From assembly GCA_950295325.1 (NCBI GenBank), contig OX485806.1, positions 2,356,001-2,420,000 of the forward strand: DNA of 64,000 nt, given 5' to 3'. Below, one piece after another: positions 36,501 to 49,000 of the stretch. The notes below the pieces were generated by a model. The model did no database searches and was not told where the DNA came from. It saw nothing but the letters and a program-made list of their open reading frames with translations. The translations under genes and the position numbers were made by a program. Source of the DNA: Polytrichum commune. Lineage: Eukaryota; Streptophyta; Polytrichopsida; Polytrichales; Polytrichaceae. The stretch's first letter is position 1. Each line of letters opens with the position of its first letter.

Positions 36501-37703
36501 AGCACTGATCTGATCTGCAAATTCTCAAATTTGCAGTAAATTAGCTTATACAAACAACTGGCTTCCTATGTCACTTATATCCCCATCCAGAAACCAAAGC
36601 ATGGTATTCTGGTTGCTCAATCTCCCTTATGGACCTGAAGAACCCTAAGTTGCTTCCTAATCCATCAAGTAACTATCCTACAATCCAAATGTAGGCACAC
36701 AAACAATCTCCAAAAAGCAAATGGAAAAGAATTAGCCCTACAACTCCAATGAAAAATGGATCCAATAAATCTGTAGACTTTTATAAATTATGAAAGTTGC
36801 CACAGTTGCATCACATGATCGAATCAAAATCAGCAAGACCTGTGAATTGGAGCAGTAACCTGACAAGCAAACCTGAAATTCAGAGTTACACCATGACCAC
36901 ATAAAAACCCCTGTTCTAACTTCGATTACATGCACAAGCAAGAGGGACACAAACAATCTCCTATTGCAATCCATCAAGTAATTATCCTACAATCCAAATG
37001 TTACCCAGCAAACAATCTCCAGAATGCAATGGGAAGCCAATCAGCCTAAAACTCCAGTAAAAAAAGGATGCAAATGCATCCGTAGCTTTTCAAACCATGT
37101 AAGTTGCTCGCAAGACCTGTGAATTGGAGCAGTAACCTGATCTTCGAACCTCAAATTCAAGGTTCACCATGACCACATCAAAACCCATGTTCCTATTTCC
37201 AATTCTGACACGCATAACATCCCTTGGAAGGAATCATAACAATATTCCAACATGATGCCACTCACTTACCTCAACGTCTTGATGAGTGAACCCCCTGACA
37301 AAACCACAGAGAACCTACCCCGTGCCTCCACTGCCGATGCGGACACATCCGCCACATGTGCTGCCAAGCTCACACTCAGCTCCTCCACGTTCGGGTACAC
37401 TTGGAGCTCCTCTTCCTTGTTCAACTTCCCCAACCCCGCCATCCCTATCCCTGTCCCTGTTGCCCTCACTTTGAACCTCTCCGACCTGACCCCCTCCTCC
37501 TCCTCCTCCTCCTTCTTCTTCTTCTTCTTCTTCTCCGCTGTTGATGATGAAGAATCTGCGCTAAACAGCTGCCTGGAAGAAGGAAGAGGAGAAAAAGAGC
37601 AGAATTGCTTCGATCGGAAGCGAAAGGAGGCGGGATTAGTGAGGCGAGGGAATGTAGTGATGGCAATGTGGGCGGATGCCGCCGGAATGATGCACGCTTG
37701 CAT
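33534..37703 (-). CDS. PGL: 6-phosphogluconolactonase, plastid/peroxisome type (3 exons)
   Basis: It hydrolyses 6-phosphogluconolactone to 6-phosphogluconate in the oxidative pentose phosphate pathway. Exons in transcript order: 37703-37270, 35570-35435, 33995-33534; GT-AG introns with phases 2 and 0; 343 residues. Family blocks: SVVLSGGSLIKTLSKL (about 132-147), DWARWHVFWADERVV, HPDSNYKLAWDGLLSKVPIP, YAINDTLS, FDLLLLGMGPDGHCCSLFP, ISDSPKPP-like ITDSPKPPPERITFT and LIWFADKPAASKL. The start ATG is placed at MQACIIPAASAHIA, which opens a Ser/Thr/Arg-rich, acid-poor plastid-type transit peptide. The frame extends further upstream without stops but is repetitive. The protein ends in SKL, a peroxisomal PTS1, as in the plastid/peroxisome dual-targeted plant enzyme. 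Residues 58-70 are seven Lys followed by six Glu from a (TTC)/(TCC) microsatellite. The second intron read from the 3' end is 1.7 kb. Confidence 0.93.
37493..37542. repeat. coding (TCC)n(TTC)n microsatellite
   Basis: Consecutive TCC then TTC triplets on the plus strand encode the Glu6 and Lys7 runs of the phosphogluconolactonase. The length is a multiple of three, so expansion would keep frame. It lies between the presumed transit peptide and the enzyme domain. Confidence 0.9.
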
Positions 37704-37892
37704 GACGATTGAATGACCGAGATGAAGGTGCCCCGGAAAGTTGGAGGAAGAGAGATCTTCCCCTCCTTTTCCCGCACTGTGCACACTTGGCTTCCTGCGA
37801 ATTGGTTTGGTGGGTGAGCGTTCTTCCCCGGAATGCCTTATGCGGTGGAATGGACTTAAGAAATGGCTCCCAAGAGTCCCATGCATGGGGTG

Positions 37893-37898
37893 AAATGG

Positions 37899-37929
<31 letters not shown>
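37893..37929. repeat. (GGAT)n microsatellite in the 5' flank of PGL
   Basis: A tandem GGAT/GGAC tetranucleotide run lies about 190 bp upstream of the phosphogluconolactonase start codon. It is probably in the 5' UTR or promoter. Confidence 0.85.
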
Positions 37930-38925
37930 AATGCTTGCAATGATACTTTGATGCTTAAGAAATGAATGATGGCAATTGTGTGTGCAAACATAACTTCTAA
38001 GATAAGTAAAGACCTAGGGTGAATTCCCATTTGTAATATGAGGCAACCCTTATTTTGTGTATTGCACCTCACATGTATCAGAGTGCATTATGTTTATTGG
38101 GTTAGGGCATTACGTTTCTCTTACCAATCACACATCTTGAAATTTGTCCTTGGGCCTTTTAGGGTCAGTGATGCATGAGGGGGATGCATTATGTATAAGA
38201 TAAACAATTACATTATGGTGCGACAAGTCGGCTATTGGACATGACCCACTCTTCCAAAATAAATCGAGATTCGGGACCCTTACTTGTGGAGATCTACGGT
38301 TCTCTTAAAGAGTGAGTGTTGAAGAGGGTTGTGGCTTTTATCGCCCTCAATTCTTTCCAATTATCTTGCGCCATGTGGCAATGAAATGACGTTTATGGGG
38401 AACACGAACACATGTGCTCGGGTACCGCCTCATACGGTGTGCTTATTCTCACTTAGTTGGTAGTTCTAATAATTAACATGCAACAACATAAACATTTCTA
38501 ATAGACAACAACATAAAAAACACTTCATCTCCCACATATGGGCAAACTCTATTACATAAAACAAGAAAAGCTTAGAAAACTTCCTCTACAACATCTTCCC
38601 ATGCTTGGGACTCTTGGAACAATGAGTGTACTAGCTACAAGGACATCAACCTTACACTACCGCAAGACCAACCACTTCCACATGATCTTGCCACTTGATA
38701 CATGCTTATTTTAATTAATATATGGCCCAGGCCCACGCAACCAACCCTCCATGCACATTGCTGCCACCTTCCATTTATAAGGCTCCCAAATTGTTGCTAG
38801 TTATCACCATCCCAATGAAGTTCCATCAATGTTTTCCTCCCCCCAATAACAAATGTTATAATGCCTTTCCAAACTTAGTCCAACCTAGGATTAATGGCTA
38901 ATCACAAGAGAGACACACCACTCAA
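37930..38925. other. intergenic DNA between divergent genes
   Basis: This is the left part of the 2.4-kb gap between the divergent phosphogluconolactonase and coiled-coil genes. No gene was seen. Confidence 0.5.
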
Positions 38926-39392
38926 GGCCACTTCACACACAAGTTTGAGATCCCGTGACCAGTACACTTCAAGCACTCTCATTGGTGGAAAAACGGAGCC
39001 GGTCTAAGTTTGCTTCACACTTCGCTTGAGGGACCAATGGAGTATGTGAATGCAAGATGGATGTAAAGTCTACATGGATTCCTACATGGCATCAAATGGA
39101 TCTTGTTCATGCTCCCTTGGATTATTTTCAAAAACCACCTCTTGGAGATAGGCCTAACACAAAATTGGGAGACCATGGCACTCCAAACGCTCACAACTGT
39201 TGATGTATTCTATTTTATCATGTATGAGAACCCGCACGAATAAAAATTCATTGAAATAGCATTTGTTTTGAGGGCCCAGTCACATGACCACACTACATGA
39301 TTTTGGAGGTGTGTGGGACGGCCTTTGCACACTTTCTTTTGGGCTCTCACAATTTCATGGTCACGGCTCTTTGCCTGTGTGTGAAGTGGCCC
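38926..39392 (+). mobile_element. Tourist-like MITE, copy 3
   Basis: GGCCACTTCACACACAAG at the left and GTGTGTGAAGTGGCC at the right form the inverted ends. The body is colinear with 30782-31281 but has lost about 30 bp. It lies between the two divergent gene promoters. Confidence 0.75.
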
Positions 39393-40094
39393 TTACATTC
39401 CCGATGATGCACTCCCCCGCATGCATTACCTATTACGAAAAAGGTCTCATCCACGTCAACATCGAAATTCTTCAAATTATAATGTGATGTCGCAGGGCTT
39501 TGCTTGCGCAAGAAAAGCTTCCTACCTGTAAAACGAGGAGGCACATTTCTCCACGTATTGTCGATGCCCAAGGTCTGCTCATTGACGACACGCGATGGCG
39601 TCCGAGCAACCCCACTTGAAATCGTCGCAAAAGTGTTTCGAGGATGTCTCAACACCTTTAAACTTAACTTTGGGGGTCTTAAATGTGTAGAATGAAGACA
39701 ACTGTGAAATTATCTGCACTCTGTGAGCTGCTCTGAAAGTTTTGGGACAAATGTATGTAATTTTCGGAGCTTCCAACCGATGATTCCAACCGGCCGGGTC
39801 CGAGCTTAAGTTATTAGTTGGCAGTGCCTCTCAAATCGCAAGGAGGATCTGAATTTCTGAATCGCATTACTATGCTCGGTTGGGAATCACAGGTTTTTGA
39901 TTTTCTTGGAGTTCATCGAGCCAATGTTGAATTTCTAAAAGAGATTGGAAGCCAAAGATTTAGGGTTTTGACTCTGTTTTCTGGTCTCTTTTTTTTTCTT
40001 TTCTTTTTTCCTTCTTTTTTTCTCCTTTTTCTCTCTCCTTGCAGTTTGAGACTTCGTCAAAACTGCGCATGGTGTAACAACATCGAAGGCAGGC

Positions 40095-43000
40095 ATGGAA
40101 GTCGCAAGTAGCAATGCAGCATTGATGCGCCGGATTGTGCAACTTGAAAAAGGTAAATGATTCTTTTGTCAGATTTTAGACCTAAATTTTGACTACTCAC
40201 AGTCTCACTGGATGCTCATGACCTCTTGGGCTGGGAATTTAAGCTTCTTCTTGGGCATATATGTTGTTTCTTCATACATACATGGAGAGGTTTTTCACAC
40301 ACTCACTGACTGTCTGTCTGTGCAAGAAGGGTAAATTATTTGTTAATCATAGTGATAGTTCTTAGATAAACTGAAATGTATTCTTGTCACTCAAAGATGA
40401 CGGTGAACTTCATTTTTTGTATGTTGCAAGAATTCACCTGTAATCTGTTGTTTCAGAGAGAGATGAACTGCAGAGAGATATCAATGTAAATTCAATGTGT
40501 TTCTGCCACTGAAAGATGAGGGTGAATTTCTTTTTTTGTGGTGCCAAATGTTTGCCTGTAGTCTTCTTTTGTGGTGCAAAAATTCACCTGTAATCTGTTG
40601 TTTCAGAGAGATGAACTGCAGAAAAGACATCAATGTGTTCTAATGTATTCCTGTCAGTCGAAGATGAGGGTGAACTTCTTTTTGGGGTGCAGAATTTCAC
40701 CCAAAATCTGTTGTTTCAGAGAGAGATGAACTGCATAAAGACATCGATGTATTCAATGTATTCTTGCCACTCAAAGATGATGGGGAACTTCTTCTTTTGT
40801 AGTGCAAGGAATCATCCATAATTTGTTCTCTCAGAGAGCCGAACCGCAGAAAAGACATCGATGTGAATTCAATGTGTTCCTGCCATTTAAAGTGGTGAAC
40901 TTCTTGTGGGGTGCAAAAATTCACCCTTAATCTGTTATTTCAGAGAGAGATGAACTGCAGAAAGACATTGAGACGATGTGCTTACAGCAGTCCGGAGTTG
41001 CTGGCAGCACTGATATCAATACACGCATGCAGGCTCGCAGGTGGGTCAAACATGCAAACCTTCACCTCTTGATAACTTTTAGGGTTTTGTATAATTGAGA
41101 AACTTCACCAGCATAACAAATTATTTGCTGTGGTTTGCTCATAATTCTGGTCTCAACCCTATTCACCTCTGGTAACCTAGTGCTATCCAATGAATTGCCA
41201 AAATTGTCTACAATATTATTCAAAATTTCCAATTGAAATGCTCAACTTCCAGTGGACATATGTTGCTTGTTTGTTAAGGTGTTCTTGAGTGGTGTGAATT
41301 CACATGTCCCACTACTTTGACCATATTACTGGGTTTCTAATGAATGGGCTGCATTTTGTGTGTATAAGATAACTTATATTCATAGCAACATTTTCATCTT
41401 AATGGTCACAACAAAATCTACCCTCCATCACATTGCTCATGTATAAGGGATTCCAATACACATAATTCTAATAATTTTGAGGTTTGATGTGTCTGAATCA
41501 TCGGTAAGGTAGAAGGTGCTAAAACCAACACCTCAAAATCTTGCACAATAAGCAAATGTTGATTTTCGAGAATGTCCACCACCTTAACATCAGGCTCCAG
41601 TGCTGGTTTTGGGTAATCTACCAATGAAACCTTGCCACTTTTGCATACAGAAATCAAGGAAGGTATACTTTCATTTGCTACCAAGAAACATTTTTCTTCC
41701 TTTTTAAGATTTGTTATCAATCTAACATCAGTAGCTATGCTCTGCGCACAAAAGGATGCTTTCAGTACCCTCTACTTTATATTCTTCTGGGTGATATTAC
41801 CGCTATCGCAACTCATTTATTAAGTTTCAAGTTGTATGTTGATGAAGGTGGTGAATCATGTGTTGGAGATTGTTTGGCTTCTGTGTGTGTGTGTGTGTGA
41901 GTGATGTTGATTGGTGTAAGGTTTGCGGGTTAGGGGTGTTTGGTAGAACATGTCCCAAACACATCAGACCAACTCAAAGGCTGTAGCAGGGCTGCTGGTT
42001 TGGAGCAGGAGCTGGAATCATCTAAGGAAAAGGTGGCCCTTCTCTCCCGAGAAAATCATAACCTGCAAGAAGAGCTCTCTGAAGCTTATCGATTGAAGGT
42101 ATTTTCTAATCTCTTGCCTTATCAGAGTGTACTGATTTTGCTACAAGGTAGATGGGCCTTATGGGTTACTTTTTGTTGTTTGCTACCTTGTGCTACACGG
42201 ATTTGCAAGGTTGAAATTTCTTTGCGTCCATAAATGTATATGAAAAAGCCAGGACCAATCCCAGAAAGTTTGGAGCTAATCTTGAATTGTTATGAATTCT
42301 CAAAGGTTATTGGCAGTGAGTCATGACAAGGCCACATAGGTCCCTTCAATTATGTTGACTATTGAACCTAGAATGGCTAACAAAATTTGAGCACATAGTC
42401 CAGCCTCCTTCAAACACATGTCTTTCTGGTATTTATTCTTAGATCTGCACCTAACCACCCACCACTCAAATATAGGTGTCCCAATAAGATAAGTAACTGA
42501 ATTTGGCCTGCTTACCTTATGTCCATTCTTTGCCAGCATTTCAGAGCATGTCCTTATGTCATGATTTGACTCTCTTTGCAGAACCGGCTTACTGAGGCAT
42601 TTAAGGCGGCTGTTGAAAAGGTTATCTACTTGACCTTTCTTTTTTGTAACATTTTACGAAATCATTTGTTCCTGTGCATTGTGTCACTGTAAGGTAAGCG
42701 GGCCTAATGTGGTTACTCATCTTAAGTGGACACCAATATTTGAGCAGTGCATGGTTAGGTTTGTATCTAAGAGTGGACACCAAACATGTGTCCAAAAGGG
42801 ATTGGAATAAGTGCTCAAAATGTGTTAACCATTCTAGACTCAATAGTCAACATAATTGGGAGGACCTATATGATATTTCACTAAGAATGAAAATTTGAAA
42901 TCTTCACTTTGACACTAAATAAGATATTCATGTGAGCTCTGAAAATTTTGAGGAAAATGGCTACAGGCATGATTGGATTTGCTAATCATCTTGCAATAAT

Positions 43001-46000
43001 TGTGTGTTTCACATCCCACGAAAAGTGAGTGCAGAGCTGAAATTGTTCATTTAAGGCCTGCTTACCTTATATGGAGTGTCACATACCTTTCAATTTGCAT
43101 TTTGGTTGACCCTCCAACCATTACACTCCTGGCAGAATAATCAAGTGGAGAAGGAAGTGAAGTTCTACCAGAACCAAGCGGCCGCGGCTCTTGCCGAGCG
43201 TGACAAGGCTGTTGTGGAGGTGTGTGACCCATTGCATTACAGCTTGGGGTGTAGAAGGAAAGGACCAGTAATCAACATCAGCTATTTGAAATAGATAACT
43301 TGATGAGCTTGTTATACCCTATTTTTTGACAAAGCGCTTTGGAACAGGTTGATAGGGTGCATGAAATTGAGAGGACAATGACTGCAGAGGTGCATGACCT
43401 TCTGGACAGGTGGGTGTTAGACTTACATGGCCTCATAGTACTGGTATACATGATATGGAAAAACCATGACTAGGATATCTGAAAGAGAGGGCACGCTGCC
43501 AATGTTATGCATCATAACAGTGCAAGGAGATGTTGCAAAGGTAGTTAATTAAAATAATGTACATAGGTTAAGTAAACCTATGTACATTTAGGTAGTTATT
43601 AAGAATTACAAAAGGGCAACAAATTGCTAGAGAGAAAGAAATGTTGCCACAGGCATAAGTTACAGTGTTGCTTCATCTTTAAGTTGGTCTACGTCTATAT
43701 GTAATCCTGAAACGGGCATCACGAGAATAAGAGGGCCCCCTAGGAATACTGCCTCCTTTGAAAAATGAATACCTTGAATGGGTGCTGACCAACTGGCCCT
43801 CACCTGTCTACCCCACGGGCGAGCCCCTAGGTTACCACATGATTGGTTGAAAATATCTTGTTCACCTGGATAACCCCACCTATGACTGGGTGGACCGTAG
43901 GATGCATAGGAAGGTCATGCATCCAAGCAGTATTTCAGCCTTAGGCGATTAACCTCGGCATTCCCATGAAATCTGGTCGAGGCCCTGGGTTTAAGCCACC
44001 TAATGAATTATTACCCCTATTCCTTTCATGTAAAAATGATGTGGTGCTAGGAGCAAGTCATTTGATGAGTCATTGTGCTTTACCTGCAGGTTAGAGGATG
44101 TAGGAAAACAGTATAAAGATCGTGAAGCTGAGAAGATAGAGACAGAGCAGAATTTGGAGACTCTCAAGTCTCAGCTTGATCTGCTCCACAAGGTTAGCTT
44201 ACATCAATTCTCCTCGCCTGAATGTGCAGTGCTTGTTCCTTGTTGGTGTATTGATCAGAGCTTCAGCGGCATTAGATAATTCTGTGTACCAGAACTGACA
44301 TGCACTTTTGGAATTAGGTGTTAGAAAAGTTTTGGGGATTGCGCGGAAGTGTGCTGGGAACATTGAACAAAGATGACCAATCTGAGGACTTGGGAGTCCT
44401 GGACAAAGCGACTACACTGGTTACAGAGTCAGATTCCAAATGGCAGTATGGAGGAATTGACCAAGAAGCTGTAGAGGCACTTCAACAGGAATTAAATGAT
44501 GCTGGTGTGCGAGCCGAAGAAAACCACCTACTGGCCAGAAAAGAACAATTTCGAGCTGAAGAGTTGGACGCTCAACTGGTATGTCAACAAATATAAGTTT
44601 TGATGTGTCAAATTGTAAATCATGTCAACATCAATTTCATCAGAGTTATCCTTAAAGTCTCATAGGGAGTTTCCCCCCACTTTTGTGTTTCACTCCCTAC
44701 CAAAACATGAGTTCCTGAGAGACTTTAAGGATAACTCTCTTGTATGAATTTTGTTCAACTGACTCTGCCTCAAGTGGACCTTGAGGGCAGTTTTACAACA
44801 ATTGTATGTGAAGTCACTTGCTATAAGAATTCCAGGTAGATTACTAACCATGACATAGAAGGTGCTTTTCTTTAACCTACAATTGACATGTTTGCAGAAA
44901 GAAATGTTGATCCAATCTTATTTGTTGCTAGACTTCCATTTAAGATGAATTTTGACTGAGATATATTGCAGGTAGGACTCAAACAAGAAGTTGAAGCTAC
45001 CACAATATCTCTTCAGATGAAGCTTGAGGAGGTAAATCTACCTAAACCCATATATGTGAGAACTGGGTTAATTATAGTTTCTTAGGGCAGTTCTCTACAT
45101 ATCTATCAACAATCCAGATCTTCCAATGAGAGTATCACTGCATCTATTGCACCTTTATTTACGACCTGATTCTATCAGCTCTCACCTAAAGTTGACAATT
45201 TTTTATTGCTTAGTGATTACTTTTGGGGAGACAAGTGGCATTTTGGGTCCTATCTCTTCTCCATGCATTCATCCGTGTTTGATGTTTGTATGCACCTGTT
45301 TGAGGATGAAAACTATTTATTTCCAATGTCAGCAATGAGAGTAGTAAAATCAGCACCTACAAATATCTTTTTACCTCAAGCAGGAGCAGTATGCGCGAGA
45401 GCAAGCAGAAGCAAATGCATCCACCTACAAAGTTCAGCTGGTGTGTATTCTCCTATACCTTCCACCTGAGTTCTAGTTGGATACATTTGTTATTCTAAAT
45501 CTAACCAGAAAAGGCATGGCAATTTTATTGGATCGAGTTAACCTTTCAACTCAATGGGACTTTGTGTTGGGTGTTGGTCCCCTATGATTTTCCATTGTTT
45601 GTCTTGCACACAATATCAATAATTTACCTCCACTTGTGGTGTGTGCTTGTTTAAATTTGTATTTGAATGAAGAGCAGCCTATTTTGGTTCATTGAGGGCC
45701 AAACTCATTTTAGCACCTCTTGGCATGTCAAAATGAGTTTGACCCTTAATGAACCAATATAGAATGTATAGAATGCTCTTTATTTGAACCTTCACACTAC
45801 CTCAAAGCATGCACTGAAACTCACTGAACATGGAAAACAACCAACTCCCAACCAATAAGCATGTTGAGTTAGAGGATTACTCTAATGTGAAAATCATGGA
45901 TACATTGTCGTATATTCTGTGCTATACAGTATGCCTTTCACTGTGTTAATTTGTCACTCCTACTGCTGTGGGTTGGTATCGCTATTGAGCTCCTGTCAAC

Positions 46001-49000
46001 AGGTAAGCATACCTGAGCCAAATATTATATACCCGCCGTCAAAATGATGCCCTTTACCCAGCCAACTTCTGGTGGGTAGGTAACCACGTTTAGAGTAGTT
46101 AATCCTTAAAGGGACCAAGGGGCTCAATATACATCCACATGCACAAATTCTATGAGCCTCACCAAGTTTTAAAGCATTATTTTGTACATTATCTCATGTC
46201 AAGGAGAAAATAATAATACATTCACATGTGACATTGATGATCAAAATACTAAGTATATATTTCCATCCAGTGCATTATCTCATTTCAAGGGGAAAATACT
46301 AATGCATTCACTTGTGGCATTAATGATCAAAATACCAAGTATGTCTTTGCATCCAAGGGCACTTGGGCTGTGTATTTAAACCAAATTTCCAATAACATTT
46401 AGGCATTCAACAAATTTGAAAAGTGCACTAGAAGAGTTAATATTAGATAATTAATTTTAGATAGGCGATTTTTTTCGAGATCGGGTCACTTGTTACACAA
46501 TTGGCTAAAATTGGAAGTATGTAGCTCAAATACACGTTTTTGTGAATGAAGAGGCCTGAATTGGGCCTCTTAGATGCTTAGGGGTTAAGGCTACCCTTCA
46601 ATTCAATTGCCAAGGGGTTATCAATCTAAAGGGTAATTGCGGATGAAAGGTAAAAGTCATTAAAATCAAATAATTATGGCACATATTCGGTGTGGTCTAC
46701 AAATTACTATCCTCTCACACATGAAATATTCATTCAAAATTCTTTAGATGTCCACAACATTTAGAGACCCATCTTCATGTGGTTACTTTGTGCAGGAGGA
46801 GCTGGAGAAGAGCATGAGCTCACAGCTGCAAAAGCTGCTACAGGTCCAAAATGACCATGAAGAACTTCGCACCAAAGTAGACAACCTGCTTGAGGATGAG
46901 AGACAATGGATAGCCACAATGGTTGCTAATGCAGAAGCAATGATAGAGGAGTTGAAGGCCAGGGGATCACAATCTGAATTGGTGGACAAATATGAAGAAG
47001 AAAGGGGGCCACCTGAAAGGGAAGAAATTTTGGGTCCACATAATTCTTCTTCTGCACTATCTGAAGCAGAGGAAACAATGACTAGCGAGAGTGTTGCATT
47101 TAATGAAGAGGTTAATGTATCTGAGCATTTGGAGAGTGAAGATGCCTTCCATACTCCACCTATTTCTCTTGTGGTTTCAACATTGCCAGAATTTGAGCAA
47201 GAGGTTATTATAACCACAGCGGATGCTGTCAGTACTGCAGACACCAATGAAATACGAATTGTTCAGGTACCACATCACAAACTTCTGAGGCAAATTATCA
47301 TGCAGAAATGGAAAAATGTTGAAATAACATAATACAATCCTAATTAATACAATAATAATTGTATAATTTTCTCATTTTTGTTGTCATATATGCCGCATTC
47401 TTCTAGTACAATGAAATTGTTTCTATGAAAAAAATGCACATATCATTAGATAATTGCATCATGCACCAATAGGTAAAATGCTGATGTAATAATTACATAA
47501 CATACCATCTTTATGTTTCTTGTTGGAAGCAATTGACTTTGTTGTGATGCATAAGAACAATTTTGAGCACCTGTGCAAAGAAATATTGTTTACCTGTGCA
47601 TTGAACTGATGCTTCCTGCAGCTTTCTTGGCTGTCTTTTAATAATAAAAATTGTAAATTTTAGGAGGAGCATTTCCCGGTGGTGATGAGCATGGGCAAGA
47701 GTGCAACAATTATGGATGACGAGAGCCGAAGTGTCCTGGCGCAAGCATTGCATGAGAAGGTGACTAGGCATAATCAAAACTCATAGTGGTGTTTTTATTT
47801 CAAAACAAAATCTTGAGACTACTCGATGATGGTGACATTGCAATAAATGTCTTTTCTAGTGAATAGAGTTATGGGTGTGCAGCGGAAAGGTAAGACGAGT
47901 CCCTTCAGAAAGGCTTAGTTACAAATCAGTAGAAGTATGCCTTTCACTGTATTCATTTGTCACTTCCTTGCAAACATAAGTACTTGAGCCCTGTGTTTGG
48001 TGCCTAATGTCCAAATGTTTTTGGTGAGGATGAAAAGACTTGTCTCCAGTTTATGCATCTATGAGTTGCCTAGATGTTTGCAACCTAGAATTCCTGTGAC
48101 TCCCGTAATTTACAGGCATTTAATGCCTGATCACATTAATGCCTGATCACATTGCATTTGATGCCTGATCACATTCATAGCATTTAAATGCCTGATCACA
48201 TAATGCATTGAATGATCCCTCATGTAATGTGATCAGGCATGTAATGCTAGGGATCATTCAATGTAATGTTCTCAATGAAAGGTGTTCTAACCTCTGGTGT
48301 AACTGTGTAGGTGGAAGCTCTTTTACTGCTATCCCAACAAGAGGAGCGATACTACTTGGAGTCCAAAACTATACAAGGTCTAGAGGGTCAGATCAAGGAC
48401 CTCAATCAAAAAATCTCTCAGGTACTAAGATTCTCTGCATATTTATGACATGTACGAGTTTGTTTAATTAAAATCATGTAAACTGTTAAAGAGACCGGTG
48501 AATAGGACTTACCTAAAGGAAGACCATCATGCATGTGCTTGACCAGATGGACTGATATAACAAGATTATATATATTTGTTCATTTAGTTATTATTTATTA
48601 TTTATTTTCACTAATAATACATCAGGTCTCCTTGCTGACCTTAAAGCATGTTTTGTGTAGGTGACAAATGAAAAAGTGAAAGCTTTGATGGAAGTTGCAC
48701 AGCTACGGCAGGATTGCCAGCGACTTGAAGAGCGTGAAAAGTACAGTAATCCATTCATTCTCATGTTTACCATGATGTGTTTAGGCAGCTTTTACTTTGA
48801 AAGGAGATCAGCACTGTTTCAAAGAAGCTCTATATGAATGGCATAGCAATCAGGTCCAGGTCATGTAGAATGATTTGGATCGATTTGAACTGTAAAGTAT
48901 TCATTTCAATTTAACACTATCAAAATTTTGATTCTAATGGGCAGTTTACACTAGAGATCGAGGGCCCAAGGGTCCAAGGAAGTTTGAATGCATTAAAAAC

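Noticed and set aside
37466-37786. Arg-rich open frame antisense or out of frame to PGL exon 1
   Set aside because: The long Arg run is the microsatellite read in another frame; the phosphogluconolactonase frame is supported by conserved downstream exons.
46783-47247. 154-codon minus-strand frame opposite exon 11 of the coiled-coil gene
   Set aside because: It is the Ser/Cys-rich shadow of the Glu/Gln-rich plus-strand exon, which is in phase with 16 other exons.
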